Source: Syntrophomonas sp. UBA5314
GTDB lineage: Bacteria; Bacillota; Syntrophomonadia; Syntrophomonadales; Syntrophomonadaceae
Length of the DNA stretch: 27,562 bases
NCBI GenBank assembly: GCA_002410325.1
Contig: DHRK01000021.1
Coordinates: 1 to 27,562 of the forward strand
Reading direction: 5' to 3'
Shown: positions 1 to 8,573 of the stretch, in pieces
How the letters are laid out: every line of letters starts with the position of its first letter
Position numbering within the stretch: position 1 is the first letter of the stretch
The notes under the pieces: generated by a model
Databases searched by the model: none
What the model saw: the letters and a program-made list of their open reading frames with translations, nothing else
Told to the model about the DNA's origin: nothing
Program-made: the position numbers and the translations under genes

Positions 1-74
1 CGCCGTCATCGCCGTCAAGTAGGTCGTTGCCAGGAATTAATTTTTTTCTGCACTATCTTTCCTTTTACAAACAA

Positions 75-100
75 AGGGCCAGCTATTTAAAGCCGGCCCT
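75..100 (-). terminator. Intrinsic terminator of the DUF5648 protein gene
   Basis: A 9-bp stem with one mismatch (arms 75-83 and 92-100) lies just past the stop codon of the minus-strand gene ending at 134. Read on the minus strand the hairpin is followed by a T-rich stretch (TTTGTTTG). Position and polarity fit rho-independent termination of that gene. Confidence 0.7.
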
Positions 101-133
101 GATGTGCTTTTAGACAAAATACTATTGGTTTTA

Positions 134-1291
134 TTAAGGCAAAGTGACCCCGGGAGTGCGTATGACAATATCTTTGTTAAAGCTCAAAGACGGCGTAGTC
201 ACAGTTACTTCATTGGAAGGATTTGAGGGCTTGGCGCCTTTCCAGGTGCGAATGCGGTATGTATAGGTCGTATTAGCAGCAACTGACGTATCTGCATAGC
301 TCGTCTTGTCTTTTCCAAGAGTTATTATAATCCCATATACTCCATTGCCGGTTTTTCGCTCTACGGAAAAACCCGTTTCATCAGTAGCATTATCCTTCCA
401 GGTCAAGTCTATTTCATTGGCGCCTTTAACTGTCGCCATTAGGTTGGAAGCTGGGTTTGAAGCGGGAGAAGACGGACTGGTAATGAAAAAATCATCCGTA
501 GTGTCAGTAGCCCAGACTGTATAAGGGTAAAGGGGACTACTTACCCATTCGGCTTTGATGCGGGCGTGGTTGGTATAGGTCGTCGGTACGGTCCAGGTCA
601 GGCTGCCTTTGTTCTCAACCGGCACGGAGGTGATATTTTTCCAGGTTAGACCGGAATCGCTTGATAAATAAAGTGAAATATTCCCACCGGTTATATTCGT
701 AGTCCATTTTATCTCCTGATTTGAACCTGCGATTACGCCGTCATTACCTGCAGGTTGGGTAATATTTATGTCGGCCAGGGTAGCGGCAGAGCTCCAAATC
801 CGGCAAATATAAAACTGATATTTATAATTGGGATCGTCCTCAGGAGTTGTGGCATAATAATGAATGTGCTGATAATGATCATATTTTTGATAAAGTGGAA
901 GGGTCCCGGATGGTTCGGGAATGGTGGGCAAAACATAACCAATGATGCCTTCATAGGTCCATCCCAGGTTTGCCGCTGAATCTTTGGCATAGTGATCAGC
1001 AGTATAAAAATGATCATGGTCCGGCCCGTAGTAAAGTCTATACAATGGAATAGTTCCGGGCAACTGTATGGGAGATACATAGCCGACAACATTCCATTTG
1101 CCCCACCCATCGGATACAGCATCCTGTTTTTCTTGCTCGTCGCTTGTATAAAAATGAGCCAGGCCATTCGGCACCCACTTGGTTAGATGATAAAGCGGCA
1201 CAGCCTTTATCGTATCAGCCCTGGCTGCAGGAGGCGCAGCAAAGACCAACAGAGCCAAAACAAGAGCAAACACGATCGGAAACCTTTTCAT
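134..1291 (-). CDS. Secreted protein with DUF5648-type repeats, an Ig-like region and a fibronectin type III domain
   Basis: This is an exported, multi-domain surface protein of 385 residues. The N-terminus has a basic start, a hydrophobic core and an AARA-type signal peptidase I site near residue 25. Residues about 30-150 hold three tandem units of the form PLYxLY...HFYT...GYV, including HFYTSDEQE and HFYTADHYA, which match the DUF5648 pattern seen in secreted or lysozyme-like proteins. Residues about 170-270 form an Ig-like, adhesin-style region (ITQPAGNDGV, WTTN, LYLSSDSG, WTVP). Residues about 285-370 are a fibronectin type III domain (LMATVKGANEIDLTWKDNA ... TTYTYRIRTW). No catalytic domain and no sortase motif is visible, so a binding or adhesive role is inferred. 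The start follows a GGGGG ribosome site. The gene diverges from the polysaccharide operon and has its own terminator. Confidence 0.8.
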   Translation of the reverse strand: MKRFPIVFALVLALLVFAAPPAARADTIKAVPLYHLTKWVPNGLAHFYTSDEQEKQDAVSDGWGKWNVVGYVSPIQLPGTIPLYRLYYGPDHDHFYTADHYAKDSAANLGWTYEGIIGYVLPTIPEPSGTLPLYQKYDHYQHIHYYATTPEDDPNYKYQFYICRIWSSAATLADINITQPAGNDGVIAGSNQEIKWTTNITGGNISLYLSSDSGLTWKNITSVPVENKGSLTWTVPTTYTNHARIKAEWVSSPLYPYTVWATDTTDDFFITSPSSPASNPASNLMATVKGANEIDLTWKDNATDETGFSVERKTGNGVYGIIITLGKDKTSYADTSVAANTTYTYRIRTWKGAKPSNPSNEVTVTTPSLSFNKDIVIRTPGVTLP

Positions 1292-1609
1292 AGAAATACC
1301 CCCACTTTAACATATTGTTGACTTATATATTTCGATCTTACAGTATTTTCCCTCTAAATGATAGAAGGAAGCATGCTATGCCAAGGACAGCCCTTTTTTT
1401 GATTTCGGGAACGATTTGTGACAATCTTGAAGAAAAACAAGTCTATCTTAATAAAGGTTAACATAGGCACGACCGTGAAGATGCCGCTCTGCAGTCGATT
1501 AAACAGCCGGCTCTGAGGAGTGGACTAACAGGCCAAAACTTTCGATAATTAATAATACCATCACTCAATAGATTATGGTGTGCCAAGTTGTCTGAATGGA
1601 GGACTTGAT
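1292..1609. other. Divergent intergenic region, no gene seen
   Basis: These 318 bp separate the DUF5648 gene (-) from the first polysaccharide gene (+) and should contain both promoters. A TTGAAG at 1427 followed by TAATAA at 1449 is a weak candidate for the plus strand. I see no convincing riboswitch, RNA gene or coding fragment. Confidence 0.4.
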
Positions 1610-2599
1610 TTGTCCGACTCTGTGTCAGTGGTTATACCTTTATATAACAAAGCTGAATATGTGGAAAGAGCGCTCCAATCTGTTTTCCATCAAACCGTAC
1701 CGCCGCTGGAGTTGTTAGTAGTCGATGACGGTTCGTCCGATGGAGGGGCTGAATTAGTCGAGAGGATGGATGATGCCCGAATCCGCCTTATAAGGCAAGC
1801 TAACGCCGGTGTTTCAGCCGCTCGTAACCGCGGGATCGAAGCGGCCCGGGGAGCCCTGGTCGCCTTTCTGGACGCCGATGACGAATGGATGCCCGAATTT
1901 TTGGAGACGGTAATACGCCTTTATGCAAATTATCCAGCGTGTGGAGCCTATGCCGCGGCATATACCATCATTCAGGGCGACGGTTCAACGGTTGTACCGT
2001 CATTGGTCAATATACCGCCGACACCCTGGGAGGGCTTGCTCGACAACTATTTTCGCTCCTCATTGCCCATGGATAGAAGACTCGTTTCCAAAATAAAAAG
2101 CTGTATGCGGTTCAGTTTCGGCGAACCGGTTTGGTCCTCAGCAGTTGCGGTAAAGAAGAGCGTCTTCGAGGAAATAGGCGGGTTTGCGCTCGGGGAGCCT
2201 CAAGGGGAAGATCTGGACATGTGGGGGAGGATAGCTATAAAATATCCGATTGCCTACAGCAGCAAACCCTGCTCAGTATATCACAACGAAGTATCCCCTT
2301 ATAGAAAAATAGTCAAAGAATTACCTTTTGTAAAATCTTTCCGCGAGGCGGAAGCAAAGGGAATCATCGATGAAGCAATCCTTCAGGACGTAAGGGATTA
2401 CGTAAATATGATGCAGATCAACTGTGCGATGCAATGCATTGCCGGCTTTCAAGAAACCAGGATGGGGAGAAGCTTGCTGAAAAACTGTCCTCCCAGCAGC
2501 TTGTACAAGCTGCCGTGGCTGTGGTGGTATTTATGGTCGCTTATGCCGGCCTGGCTTATCAAAGGGACTCAAGCAACCAAGCAAGCGATTTCTCGATGA
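1610..2599 (+). CDS. Family 2 (GT-A) glycosyltransferase
   Basis: This enzyme of 329 residues should transfer a sugar from a nucleotide-sugar donor to a growing surface polysaccharide, on the cytoplasmic side of the membrane. The N-terminal GT-A fold is clear: SVVIPLYNKAEYV at the start, LLVVDDGSSDGG near residues 36-46, ANAGVSAARNRG near 64-75, and the metal-binding LDADDEW at about 87-93. The C-terminal third carries the usual WGRIAIKYPI and W-rich tail. I chose the TTG at 1610 because a GGAGGA site lies six bases upstream. An in-frame GTG at 1580 would add ten residues but has no good ribosome site and lies outside the conserved domain. It is the first gene of a six-gene block on the same strand. 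Donor and acceptor cannot be predicted. Confidence 0.88.
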   Translation: MSDSVSVVIPLYNKAEYVERALQSVFHQTVPPLELLVVDDGSSDGGAELVERMDDARIRLIRQANAGVSAARNRGIEAARGALVAFLDADDEWMPEFLETVIRLYANYPACGAYAAAYTIIQGDGSTVVPSLVNIPPTPWEGLLDNYFRSSLPMDRRLVSKIKSCMRFSFGEPVWSSAVAVKKSVFEEIGGFALGEPQGEDLDMWGRIAIKYPIAYSSKPCSVYHNEVSPYRKIVKELPFVKSFREAEAKGIIDEAILQDVRDYVNMMQINCAMQCIAGFQETRMGRSLLKNCPPSSLYKLPWLWWYLWSLMPAWLIKGTQATKQAISR

Positions 2600-2630
2600 T
2601 CGGTTTCAGGCAAGGAAGAGGGTATTTATA

Positions 2631-3803
2631 TTGAAAAAATATTTGATGTATATGCATTCCGGCAGCTTTAACCACGGCTGTGAGGCGATAGTAAGGGCGA
2701 GCTGCAAAATCCTGCAGAGGGATATAGATGATATGATCCTGTTTTCCGATGCGGTTGATGAAGATTTACAAAACGGGCTGGAATCATTTTGCCGCATAAA
2801 AGGCCACCGTGCCAATGAAATAAAACCCCTGTCCGCTGTTCGAATGGCGTCCTCATTGGCAACCCGCCTGTTTGGAAGCTACTATTTTCAGTACCAGGAT
2901 TTGATTAAAAGCAGCGGACCCGAAAGCATTGCTTTTTCCATTGGCGGAGACAACTATTGCTATGCCGGGTATCCGACGGTGCTCGCGTCAGTAAATAAAA
3001 TGCTGAAGAATCGCGGAGCCAAAACCGTGCTTTGGGGCTGTTCTATAGAACCAGAGGTCATCGCGCAGGATGTGACAGATGATCTAAACCGTTATGATCT
3101 CATAACCCCCCGGGAGTCTATAACCTATAATGCCCTGCTGGAAAAAGGGGTTCATAAAAACACGGTTCTGATACCTGATCCGGCCTTTGTCCTGGATACC
3201 GTTGAACGACCTCTGCCGAAGGGTTTTATTCCCTATAATACGGTAGGGATCAATATCAGCCCGCTCATCATGAAGCTGGAGCAGAATAATCATATCACGT
3301 ATCAAAACTATGCCAATTTGATGAAGTATATTATAGACCAGTCCGATATGCAAATCGCCTTGATACCGCATGTAACCTGGGAGGATAATGACGATCTGAT
3401 CCCTTTACGCGCTCTGTACGAGCAATTTAAGGAAACCGGGCGGGTGCTTATTATCTCCGGGAAATACAATTGTTCGGAATTAAAAGGCTTTATCAGCCGC
3501 TGTCGCATTTTTGTAGGGGCCCGAACCCATGCCACTATAGCGGCTTATTCTACCGGCGTTCCTACCCTGGTGGTGGGGTATTCGGTAAAGGCCCGGGGCA
3601 TAGCCCGGGATATTTTTGGCACTGATGAAGATATGGTTATTCCGGTGCAATCATTGACCGGCGAGCAGGATTTAGTCAACGCCTTCAAAACTATCAGAGA
3701 AAACGAAGCTTGGATAAAAAACTATCTTAACAGTTTCATGCCCGCCTATGTCGATAGGGTTATGTCAGCTGGTGAAGAGGTAAGGAAACTTTCTGAAAAG
3801 TAG
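2631..3803 (+). CDS. Polysaccharide pyruvyl transferase family protein
   Basis: This 390-residue cytoplasmic protein matches the polysaccharide pyruvyl transferase family (CsaB/WcaK type), whose characterised members add pyruvate ketals from phosphoenolpyruvate to surface sugars. The signs are an N-terminal SFNHGCEAIVRA segment, the SIGGDNYCY motif near residues 103-111, VLWGCSIEP near 132-140, DLITPRESIT near 155-164, and a C-terminal GARTHATIAAYSTGVPTLVVGYS block. The last is typical of this family's GT-B-like fold. Translation starts at a TTG about ten bases after an AAGGAAGAGG site. It follows the GT2 gene by 31 bases and precedes the flippase gene by ten, so co-transcription is likely. 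Many family members are annotated only by fold, so the exact reaction is uncertain. Confidence 0.85.
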   Translation: MKKYLMYMHSGSFNHGCEAIVRASCKILQRDIDDMILFSDAVDEDLQNGLESFCRIKGHRANEIKPLSAVRMASSLATRLFGSYYFQYQDLIKSSGPESIAFSIGGDNYCYAGYPTVLASVNKMLKNRGAKTVLWGCSIEPEVIAQDVTDDLNRYDLITPRESITYNALLEKGVHKNTVLIPDPAFVLDTVERPLPKGFIPYNTVGINISPLIMKLEQNNHITYQNYANLMKYIIDQSDMQIALIPHVTWEDNDDLIPLRALYEQFKETGRVLIISGKYNCSELKGFISRCRIFVGARTHATIAAYSTGVPTLVVGYSVKARGIARDIFGTDEDMVIPVQSLTGEQDLVNAFKTIRENEAWIKNYLNSFMPAYVDRVMSAGEEVRKLSEK

Positions 3804-3813
3804 GTAAGCCCGG

Positions 3814-5352
3814 GTGAGGATAAGAAACTCGATATACAACATAATTGCCGGTATAGGCGGATCTGTGGCGACAAGCCTGTTGAGCTTCGTGTCACGGACC
3901 GTATTTATTTATACGATCGGCGTAACTTATTTGGGGTTAAACGGCTTGATTCTAAATGTTTTGGCCATGTTAAACCTGACCGAATTGGGCATTGGAGCAG
4001 CCATAAATTACAGCCTTTACAAGCCGCTGCTGGAAAAGGATACCGTAAAAATAAAGGCGATAATGAAGTTTTATCAAAAGGCCTATATCATCATCGGACT
4101 GGTCGTATTCGGGCTGGGTCTGGTACTGATGCTCTTCCTCAAATACATTATCAAAGACCCTCAGGGTATTGAGAACCTCAACTTGATCTATCTGATATTT
4201 TTGTTTAACACCGCCTACACCTATTTCTTTACTTACAAGCGCACCTTGATCAGCGCCGATCAAAAGGCTTATTTGCTGGTTCCTTTTACAACCGGATTTC
4301 AAATCTTGATGGTTGTCTTCCAGATTATTGTCCTTGTCCTATTCAAAAATTTCATCCTCTTTTTATTGACCCAGACCCTTTTTAATGTCGTACAAAATAT
4401 CGTCATCAACAAGTATATAGACAGCAAGTACCCTTACCTGCGGGATAAGGAAGTACTACCTGTGCCCCGGGAGGAATTGAATACCATCAAGAAGAATATA
4501 AAGGCGACCTTCCTCCACAACATTGGCGATTACGCGATCAACAGCACTGACAACATCATCATTTCCGCTTTTATCAGTATTGTCGTGGTCGGGGTCTATT
4601 CCAATTATTTGCTTATCATTACCACCGTAAATACCTTTATAATGATCATTTTCAATAGTACGGCGGCCAGTTTCGGAAATCTCATAGCGGAAGATAACAG
4701 AGAAAAAAGCCTGCAGATGTCCCGAATTTTTGATTTTATTGGCTTCTGGATTTTTGGCTGGGCCACGGTTTGTTTCTACAATTTATTAAATCCCTTTATA
4801 GCGGTCTGGTTGGGACCGGACTTCCTGATTGGTCAGGTCATTATAACCGTGGTCCTCGCCAATTACTATCTTACTGGGATGCGTGCGCCGATAAGCATCG
4901 TCAAGGTATCGGCCGGAGTCTACACCCAGGATCAATTCGTGCCCCTCATTCAGGCGGTCGTTAATCTGGTACTATCCGTCATTCTGGTTCAGAAGTGGGG
5001 TCTGGTGGGCGTGTTTGCCGGCACCTTAATCAGCAGCGTGGTACTGCCCTGCTGGTACCGGCCAATCGTAGTATACACCAATGTTTTTCAGACTTCCGCC
5101 CGACGGTATTTTATCAAGTACCTGATTTATGGGCTTTTTGTCCTTTTCAGTGTTATTTTAACCAAATACTTGTGCGGACTTTTTTTCCCCAGCTATACGA
5201 TAGGCGGACTTTTAGGCAGATTTATCCTGTGTCTGCTGGTGCCCAACCTTTTATTGGTGCTGGCCTTTTATCGAACTGATGAATTTCAACAGTTGGCGGT
5301 TATTTTAAAAAGAATACTGGGGGGAATCAAATGGAAAAAAAGGTTAGCATAA
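3814..5352 (+). CDS. Wzx-like polysaccharide flippase (oligosaccharide/polysaccharide exporter)
   Basis: This 512-residue integral membrane protein has about twelve to fourteen hydrophobic segments spread along its length. It begins with the family pattern of a short charged start, then SIYNIIAGIGGSVATSLLSFVSRTVFIYTIGVTYLGLNGL, seen here in pieces at residues 5-45. Such proteins of the MATE/MOP superfamily flip undecaprenyl-linked repeat units across the membrane. Features seen include ELGIGAAINYSLYKPL near residues 57-72 and a TFLHNIGDYAINSTDNIIIS block near 231-250, both common in Firmicute flippases of capsule loci. The start codon is GTG. The gene's end overlaps the following GT2 gene by 22 bases, a sign of translational coupling. 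Function is inferred from family and context. Confidence 0.88.
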   Translation: MRIRNSIYNIIAGIGGSVATSLLSFVSRTVFIYTIGVTYLGLNGLILNVLAMLNLTELGIGAAINYSLYKPLLEKDTVKIKAIMKFYQKAYIIIGLVVFGLGLVLMLFLKYIIKDPQGIENLNLIYLIFLFNTAYTYFFTYKRTLISADQKAYLLVPFTTGFQILMVVFQIIVLVLFKNFILFLLTQTLFNVVQNIVINKYIDSKYPYLRDKEVLPVPREELNTIKKNIKATFLHNIGDYAINSTDNIIISAFISIVVVGVYSNYLLIITTVNTFIMIIFNSTAASFGNLIAEDNREKSLQMSRIFDFIGFWIFGWATVCFYNLLNPFIAVWLGPDFLIGQVIITVVLANYYLTGMRAPISIVKVSAGVYTQDQFVPLIQAVVNLVLSVILVQKWGLVGVFAGTLISSVVLPCWYRPIVVYTNVFQTSARRYFIKYLIYGLFVLFSVILTKYLCGLFFPSYTIGGLLGRFILCLLVPNLLLVLAFYRTDEFQQLAVILKRILGGIKWKKRLA

Positions 5353-6359
5353 TCACTCCTTGCTATAATGGTGAGTTATATCTCGGCAGGTTGTTGGAAT
5401 CGGTGCTGAATCAAAGTTATCCTATCATTGAAATGATCCTGGTAAATGACGGATCGGAAGACAGTACGGAACTGGTAGCCCTTTCCCATAAAGAAAAATT
5501 TGAACAGCGGGGATATCGTTTCCTTTATCTTTATCAAGCCAATGCCGGGCCGGCGGCGGCTATAAATGCCGGCTTGGCAGTATTCACCGGAGATTATCTG
5601 ACCTGGGCGGACAGCGATGATTTTTATGACAGTCAATCTATAGCCAAACAGGTGGCCTTCCTCGAGGGGCATGATGAATACGGATGGGTAAGGACGGATG
5701 CCCTGGTATATGATGAAAAGGATCTCCTCCATCCGGTAGAATTTATTTCGCAGAAAAGCCCCTTCAGGTTTAGAGAGGAGCTTTTCGATGCCCTGGTGAG
5801 GGAAGATCATGTTTATTTCGCTCCCGGCTGCAATATGGTCAGAACCAGCGCCTTTTTGGATGTGATACCGTCCAGACATATATATGCCCCGCGGGCCGGC
5901 CAGAATTATCAGCTTATGCTGCCGGTGGCCTTGAAATACAAGTGCGGATACATCGACGAGCCGCTATACAACATCGTGATCAGGCCGAATAGCCATTCCC
6001 ACAGCCTGGTAAGCAAAGAGGACCTCCTGGACGCCTGCGACCTGCACGAGAATGTGCTGAGAACGGTTGTTTCGAGCTTAGATGTGGATCAAGCGCATTA
6101 CGACCGAGTTATCAGGGACAAATATATCCGCCGCAAGCTGACCTATGCCGGGATTTACCGGGACAATGAGCTGGGATTCCGCTTGTATGAGAAATTATCG
6201 AGCAGCGGGAGTCAAAGTTTACAGGACCGGCTTTACTACGGTATGAGCCAGAGTAGATATATCAATTATTTGGGCAGGGGAGTACTGAAGATCAAATATA
6301 TGCTGGAAGCTCGTGCAGCCAGGCAAAGCGTACAAGAATTGAAGGGGACGGGTGTCTGA
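5331..6359 (+). CDS. Family 2 (GT-A) glycosyltransferase
   Basis: A second glycosyltransferase of the operon, 342 residues. The GT-A core reads VSIITPCYNGELYLGRLLES at the start, LVNDGSEDST near residues 38-46, ANAGPAAAINAG near 70-81, and the metal-binding WADSDDFYD near 92-100. The middle holds a FAPGCNMVRTSAF segment and a YAPRAGQNYQ stretch, where family members bind the acceptor. The ATG follows a GGGGGGAATCAA ribosome site and lies inside the end of the flippase gene. The end overlaps the acyltransferase gene by eight bases. It presumably adds one sugar of the repeat unit. Linkage and sugar cannot be read from the sequence. Confidence 0.88.
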   Translation: MEKKVSIITPCYNGELYLGRLLESVLNQSYPIIEMILVNDGSEDSTELVALSHKEKFEQRGYRFLYLYQANAGPAAAINAGLAVFTGDYLTWADSDDFYDSQSIAKQVAFLEGHDEYGWVRTDALVYDEKDLLHPVEFISQKSPFRFREELFDALVREDHVYFAPGCNMVRTSAFLDVIPSRHIYAPRAGQNYQLMLPVALKYKCGYIDEPLYNIVIRPNSHSHSLVSKEDLLDACDLHENVLRTVVSSLDVDQAHYDRVIRDKYIRRKLTYAGIYRDNELGFRLYEKLSSSGSQSLQDRLYYGMSQSRYINYLGRGVLKIKYMLEARAARQSVQELKGTGV

Positions 6360-7002
6360 TATGTGGGCCAAGATTACTGATTTTTTAGTTTTACTGCTTA
6401 CCGAGGTGGCAAAGTTGAGCTTCGTCAAAATGAACCTGCGCCAAAACACTTGCCGAAAGGGGAAGGGCTTGTTTATTCCCTATCGAGCTTCGCGGTTTAA
6501 TATTCATAAAACGGCCGTCATCGAACTGCATGCTCTGTTTCACTTTAATATGAAGGAAACCCGCCGTTCAAGAACCGAGGCGCATTTTGTCATGGAGCCC
6601 AACGCCAAAATGCTTATATACGGAACATCTATGATACACCATGGCAGCGAGATCAGCGTATTTGAAGGGGCTTCCCTATCCATTGGAAGTATATGGGCTA
6701 ATGCCAGACTACAAATCAGGTGTAGAAAGGAAATCAGCATTGGCGATGGCGTAGTTTTTGCGCGCGACGTATTGATTATGGACTCTGATGCCCATCAAAT
6801 TTTGGATAAAGACATGGATGGGCCGGTAAAAATAGGCGACCATGTCTGGATAGGCAGCCGGGCTACTATTCTAAAAGGGGTTCATATAGGAGACGGTGCC
6901 ATAGTGGCGGCCGGGTCCTTGGTAACCAAAGACGTTCCTCCTAAAAGCATGGTAGCGGGGGTGCCGGCCAGAGTGATTAGGTACGATGTGGAATGGGCCT
7001 GA
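6352..7002 (+). CDS. Left-handed beta-helix (hexapeptide repeat) acyltransferase
   Basis: This 216-residue enzyme belongs to the trimeric O-acetyltransferase group with hexapeptide repeats (WbbJ/maltose-acetyltransferase type), and probably acetylates a sugar of the polysaccharide using acetyl-CoA. The C-terminal half shows the repeats, such as ISIGDGVVFARDVLIMDSDAH with the likely catalytic-region histidine, then VKIGDHVWIGSRATILKGVHIGDGAIVAAGSLVTKDV in pieces, closing with the family signature MVAGVPARVIRY. The N-terminal 90 residues are less repetitive. GTG at 6352 overlaps the previous stop and sits after a GGGG site. An ATG at 6361 is an alternative that would shorten it by three residues. 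It follows GT2 and precedes the FrhB-like gene by 21 bases. Confidence 0.87.
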   Translation: MSDMWAKITDFLVLLLTEVAKLSFVKMNLRQNTCRKGKGLFIPYRASRFNIHKTAVIELHALFHFNMKETRRSRTEAHFVMEPNAKMLIYGTSMIHHGSEISVFEGASLSIGSIWANARLQIRCRKEISIGDGVVFARDVLIMDSDAHQILDKDMDGPVKIGDHVWIGSRATILKGVHIGDGAIVAAGSLVTKDVPPKSMVAGVPARVIRYDVEWA

Positions 7003-7023
7003 GTTGGGAGAAGAGGCGACAGG

Positions 7024-8202
7024 ATGATCGACGATCTGGAAAAAGACAAGTGCACGGGATGCTCGGCGTGTTATTGCGCGTGTCCCTCCGAAGCGATAGA
7101 GATGAAGGCGGATGAAGAGGGTTTTTGGCATCCTGAAATAGACCGGGAGATGTGCACCGACTGTGATATCTGTAGCGATGTCTGCCCGGTTATAAACAAG
7201 TTGCAGAGAAGCTCCAATTTTTCACCACCGCAGGTTTTCGCAGCCTGGAGTCTCGACGAGAATGTGAGGCTGACCAGTACATCCGGGGGATTTTTTACCG
7301 AGCTGGCTAAAGCAGTGATCGTACGTCAGGGATATGTAGTCGGTGCTAGATACAATGAGCGGCATCTGGTAGAACACTGTATCGTCAGTGATGTAGAGGG
7401 GCTATCGTACTTGAAACAGTCCAAATACATTCAGAGCGATGTCGGTCGTTCCTATGAAAAGATTAAAGACTTGCTTGAGTCTGGCAATGATGTGTTGTTT
7501 TGCGGGACTCCCTGTCAGGCAGCCGGGCTGCATAGCTTTCTGGGCCGGGAATATGAAAAGCTGATCCTGTGCGACTTCATCTGCCGGGGGGTGAATTCAC
7601 CCAAGGTTTATATGAAATACCTGGCTATGCTGCAAAACCGTTATAGATCGGCGGTAAAAAAAATAACCTTTAAATACAAGGGCTACGGGTGGAACCGGTT
7701 CAGCACCCTGGTTGAGTTTGAGGATGGCCGGCACTATATTAAAGACCGTTATCACGATCCCTATATGCTGGGCTATATAGAACATAACTATTATATGAGG
7801 CCTTCCTGCCATAATTGCCAATTCAAGCGGCTGCCCCGGCTCTCGGATATCTCCATGGGCGACTTCTGGGGCATAGCCGAAACCCGCCCCCACCTTGACG
7901 CAGATAAGGGAACCTCTCTCATATTTATCAATTCAGAAAAGGGCAAGCGTTTTTTTGAACTGGTTAAACCGGCCCTCTTTTTTGAAGAATGTACATTTAA
8001 CGAGGCTTCAAGCGGCAATGCCTGCATCTTTGAATCTCCTGTGGCCAATCCGCTCAGAGCCAGTTTTTTCAGGGATTTAAACAACATGCCCTTTGACCGG
8101 TTAATAAGGCTGTACTGTCGGGACAGCTATAGTAAAAAAAGGGAGCTCCGTCTCTTTTCCCAGAACCTGAAACGGCGGTTGATCAAGGCGCTGAAGCGTT
8201 AG
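7024..8202 (+). CDS. Coenzyme F420 hydrogenase/dehydrogenase beta-subunit (FrhB) family iron-sulfur protein
   Basis: This 392-residue protein has two N-terminal [4Fe-4S] ferredoxin motifs: cysteines 10, 13, 16 and 20, and cysteines 44, 47, 50 and 54. An FrhB-type domain follows, marked by STSGGFFTELAKA near residues 79-91, FCGTPCQAAGL near 159-169, CDFICRGVNSPKVY near 180-193, and a third cysteine cluster in PSCHNCQFKRLPRLSDISMGD, seen in pieces near residues 260-280. Members found in capsule loci commonly sit beside pyruvyl transferase and Wzx genes, as here, and are thought to do a redox step on a sugar or cofactor; the substrate is unknown. It is the last gene of the operon. After the stop the DNA runs into a decayed regulator fragment on the opposite strand, and I see no clear terminator. 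Confidence 0.85.
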   Translation: MIDDLEKDKCTGCSACYCACPSEAIEMKADEEGFWHPEIDREMCTDCDICSDVCPVINKLQRSSNFSPPQVFAAWSLDENVRLTSTSGGFFTELAKAVIVRQGYVVGARYNERHLVEHCIVSDVEGLSYLKQSKYIQSDVGRSYEKIKDLLESGNDVLFCGTPCQAAGLHSFLGREYEKLILCDFICRGVNSPKVYMKYLAMLQNRYRSAVKKITFKYKGYGWNRFSTLVEFEDGRHYIKDRYHDPYMLGYIEHNYYMRPSCHNCQFKRLPRLSDISMGDFWGIAETRPHLDADKGTSLIFINSEKGKRFFELVKPALFFEECTFNEASSGNACIFESPVANPLRASFFRDLNNMPFDRLIRLYCRDSYSKKRELRLFSQNLKRRLIKALKR

Positions 8203-8518
8203 AATGATAAGCCATACCTCTTTTATTTTGGAGGAGATGGGCCTGAGGGCTTCGCTTAGATGGCTGTAAACAGGAATAGCTAGGTCTCTTTCGAAGCGCG
8301 TTTTAAAACGATAGTACAGTTGGGTGGCTTTATCCCGGTTACCCTGGGAGAACAGCAATTTGATCAGTTCCAGGCAGACAGCTTCGTTGTAGGGTTCAAA
8401 GGATAGTATCCTGTTTAATAACGCTTCCGCCTCCGGCCTCCATCCGCGTTTTATATAGATGGAGGCCAGCGTCTGGCCGGCTTTGACAAACAGGCTCTTA
8501 AACCGGGAGTTACACCGG
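8203..8518 (-). pseudogene. Decayed fragment of a BTAD-domain transcriptional regulator
   Basis: On the minus strand an open frame encodes a tetratricopeptide-like stretch with the pieces SLFVKAGQTLASIYIKRGW, PEAEALLNRILSFEPYNEA, and LLFSQGNRDKATQLYYRFK, then LSEALRPISSKIKEV. This resembles the bacterial transcriptional activator domain (BTAD) that ends SARP- and MalT-like regulators. The frame has no good start codon; it runs back through the inverted repeat at 8519-8573 to a stop just beyond. No DNA-binding or ATPase part is present. At the other end it reads without a natural stop into the antisense of the FrhB-like gene. I therefore read it as the remains of a larger regulator, possibly one that once governed the polysaccharide operon. 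The BTAD match is by eye. Confidence 0.6.
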
Positions 8519-8573
8519 GACGTTCTTTCTGTAACACAACAAGACTCAAGAATTTTGTTACAGAAAGAACGTC
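8519..8573. repeat. Perfect 18-bp inverted repeat with a 19-base loop
   Basis: The arms GACGTTCTTTCTGTAACA (8519-8536) and its exact reverse complement (8556-8573) form a long hairpin. It lies at the broken edge of the BTAD fragment. There is no T-tract, so it is not an obvious terminator. The GGGACGT end resembles the end of the hairpin at 13241-13270. Palindromes of this kind are often REP or MITE-type units; that class is an inference. Confidence 0.65.

Noticed and set aside
2..22. Possible last codons of a plus-strand gene (AVIAVK then a stop) at the window edge
   Set aside because: Only six codons are visible, too few to tell from chance.
1441..1560. Possible riboswitch in the leader of the polysaccharide operon
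   Set aside because: I looked for cyclic-di-GMP-type and other leader motifs and found no matching core or convincing helices.
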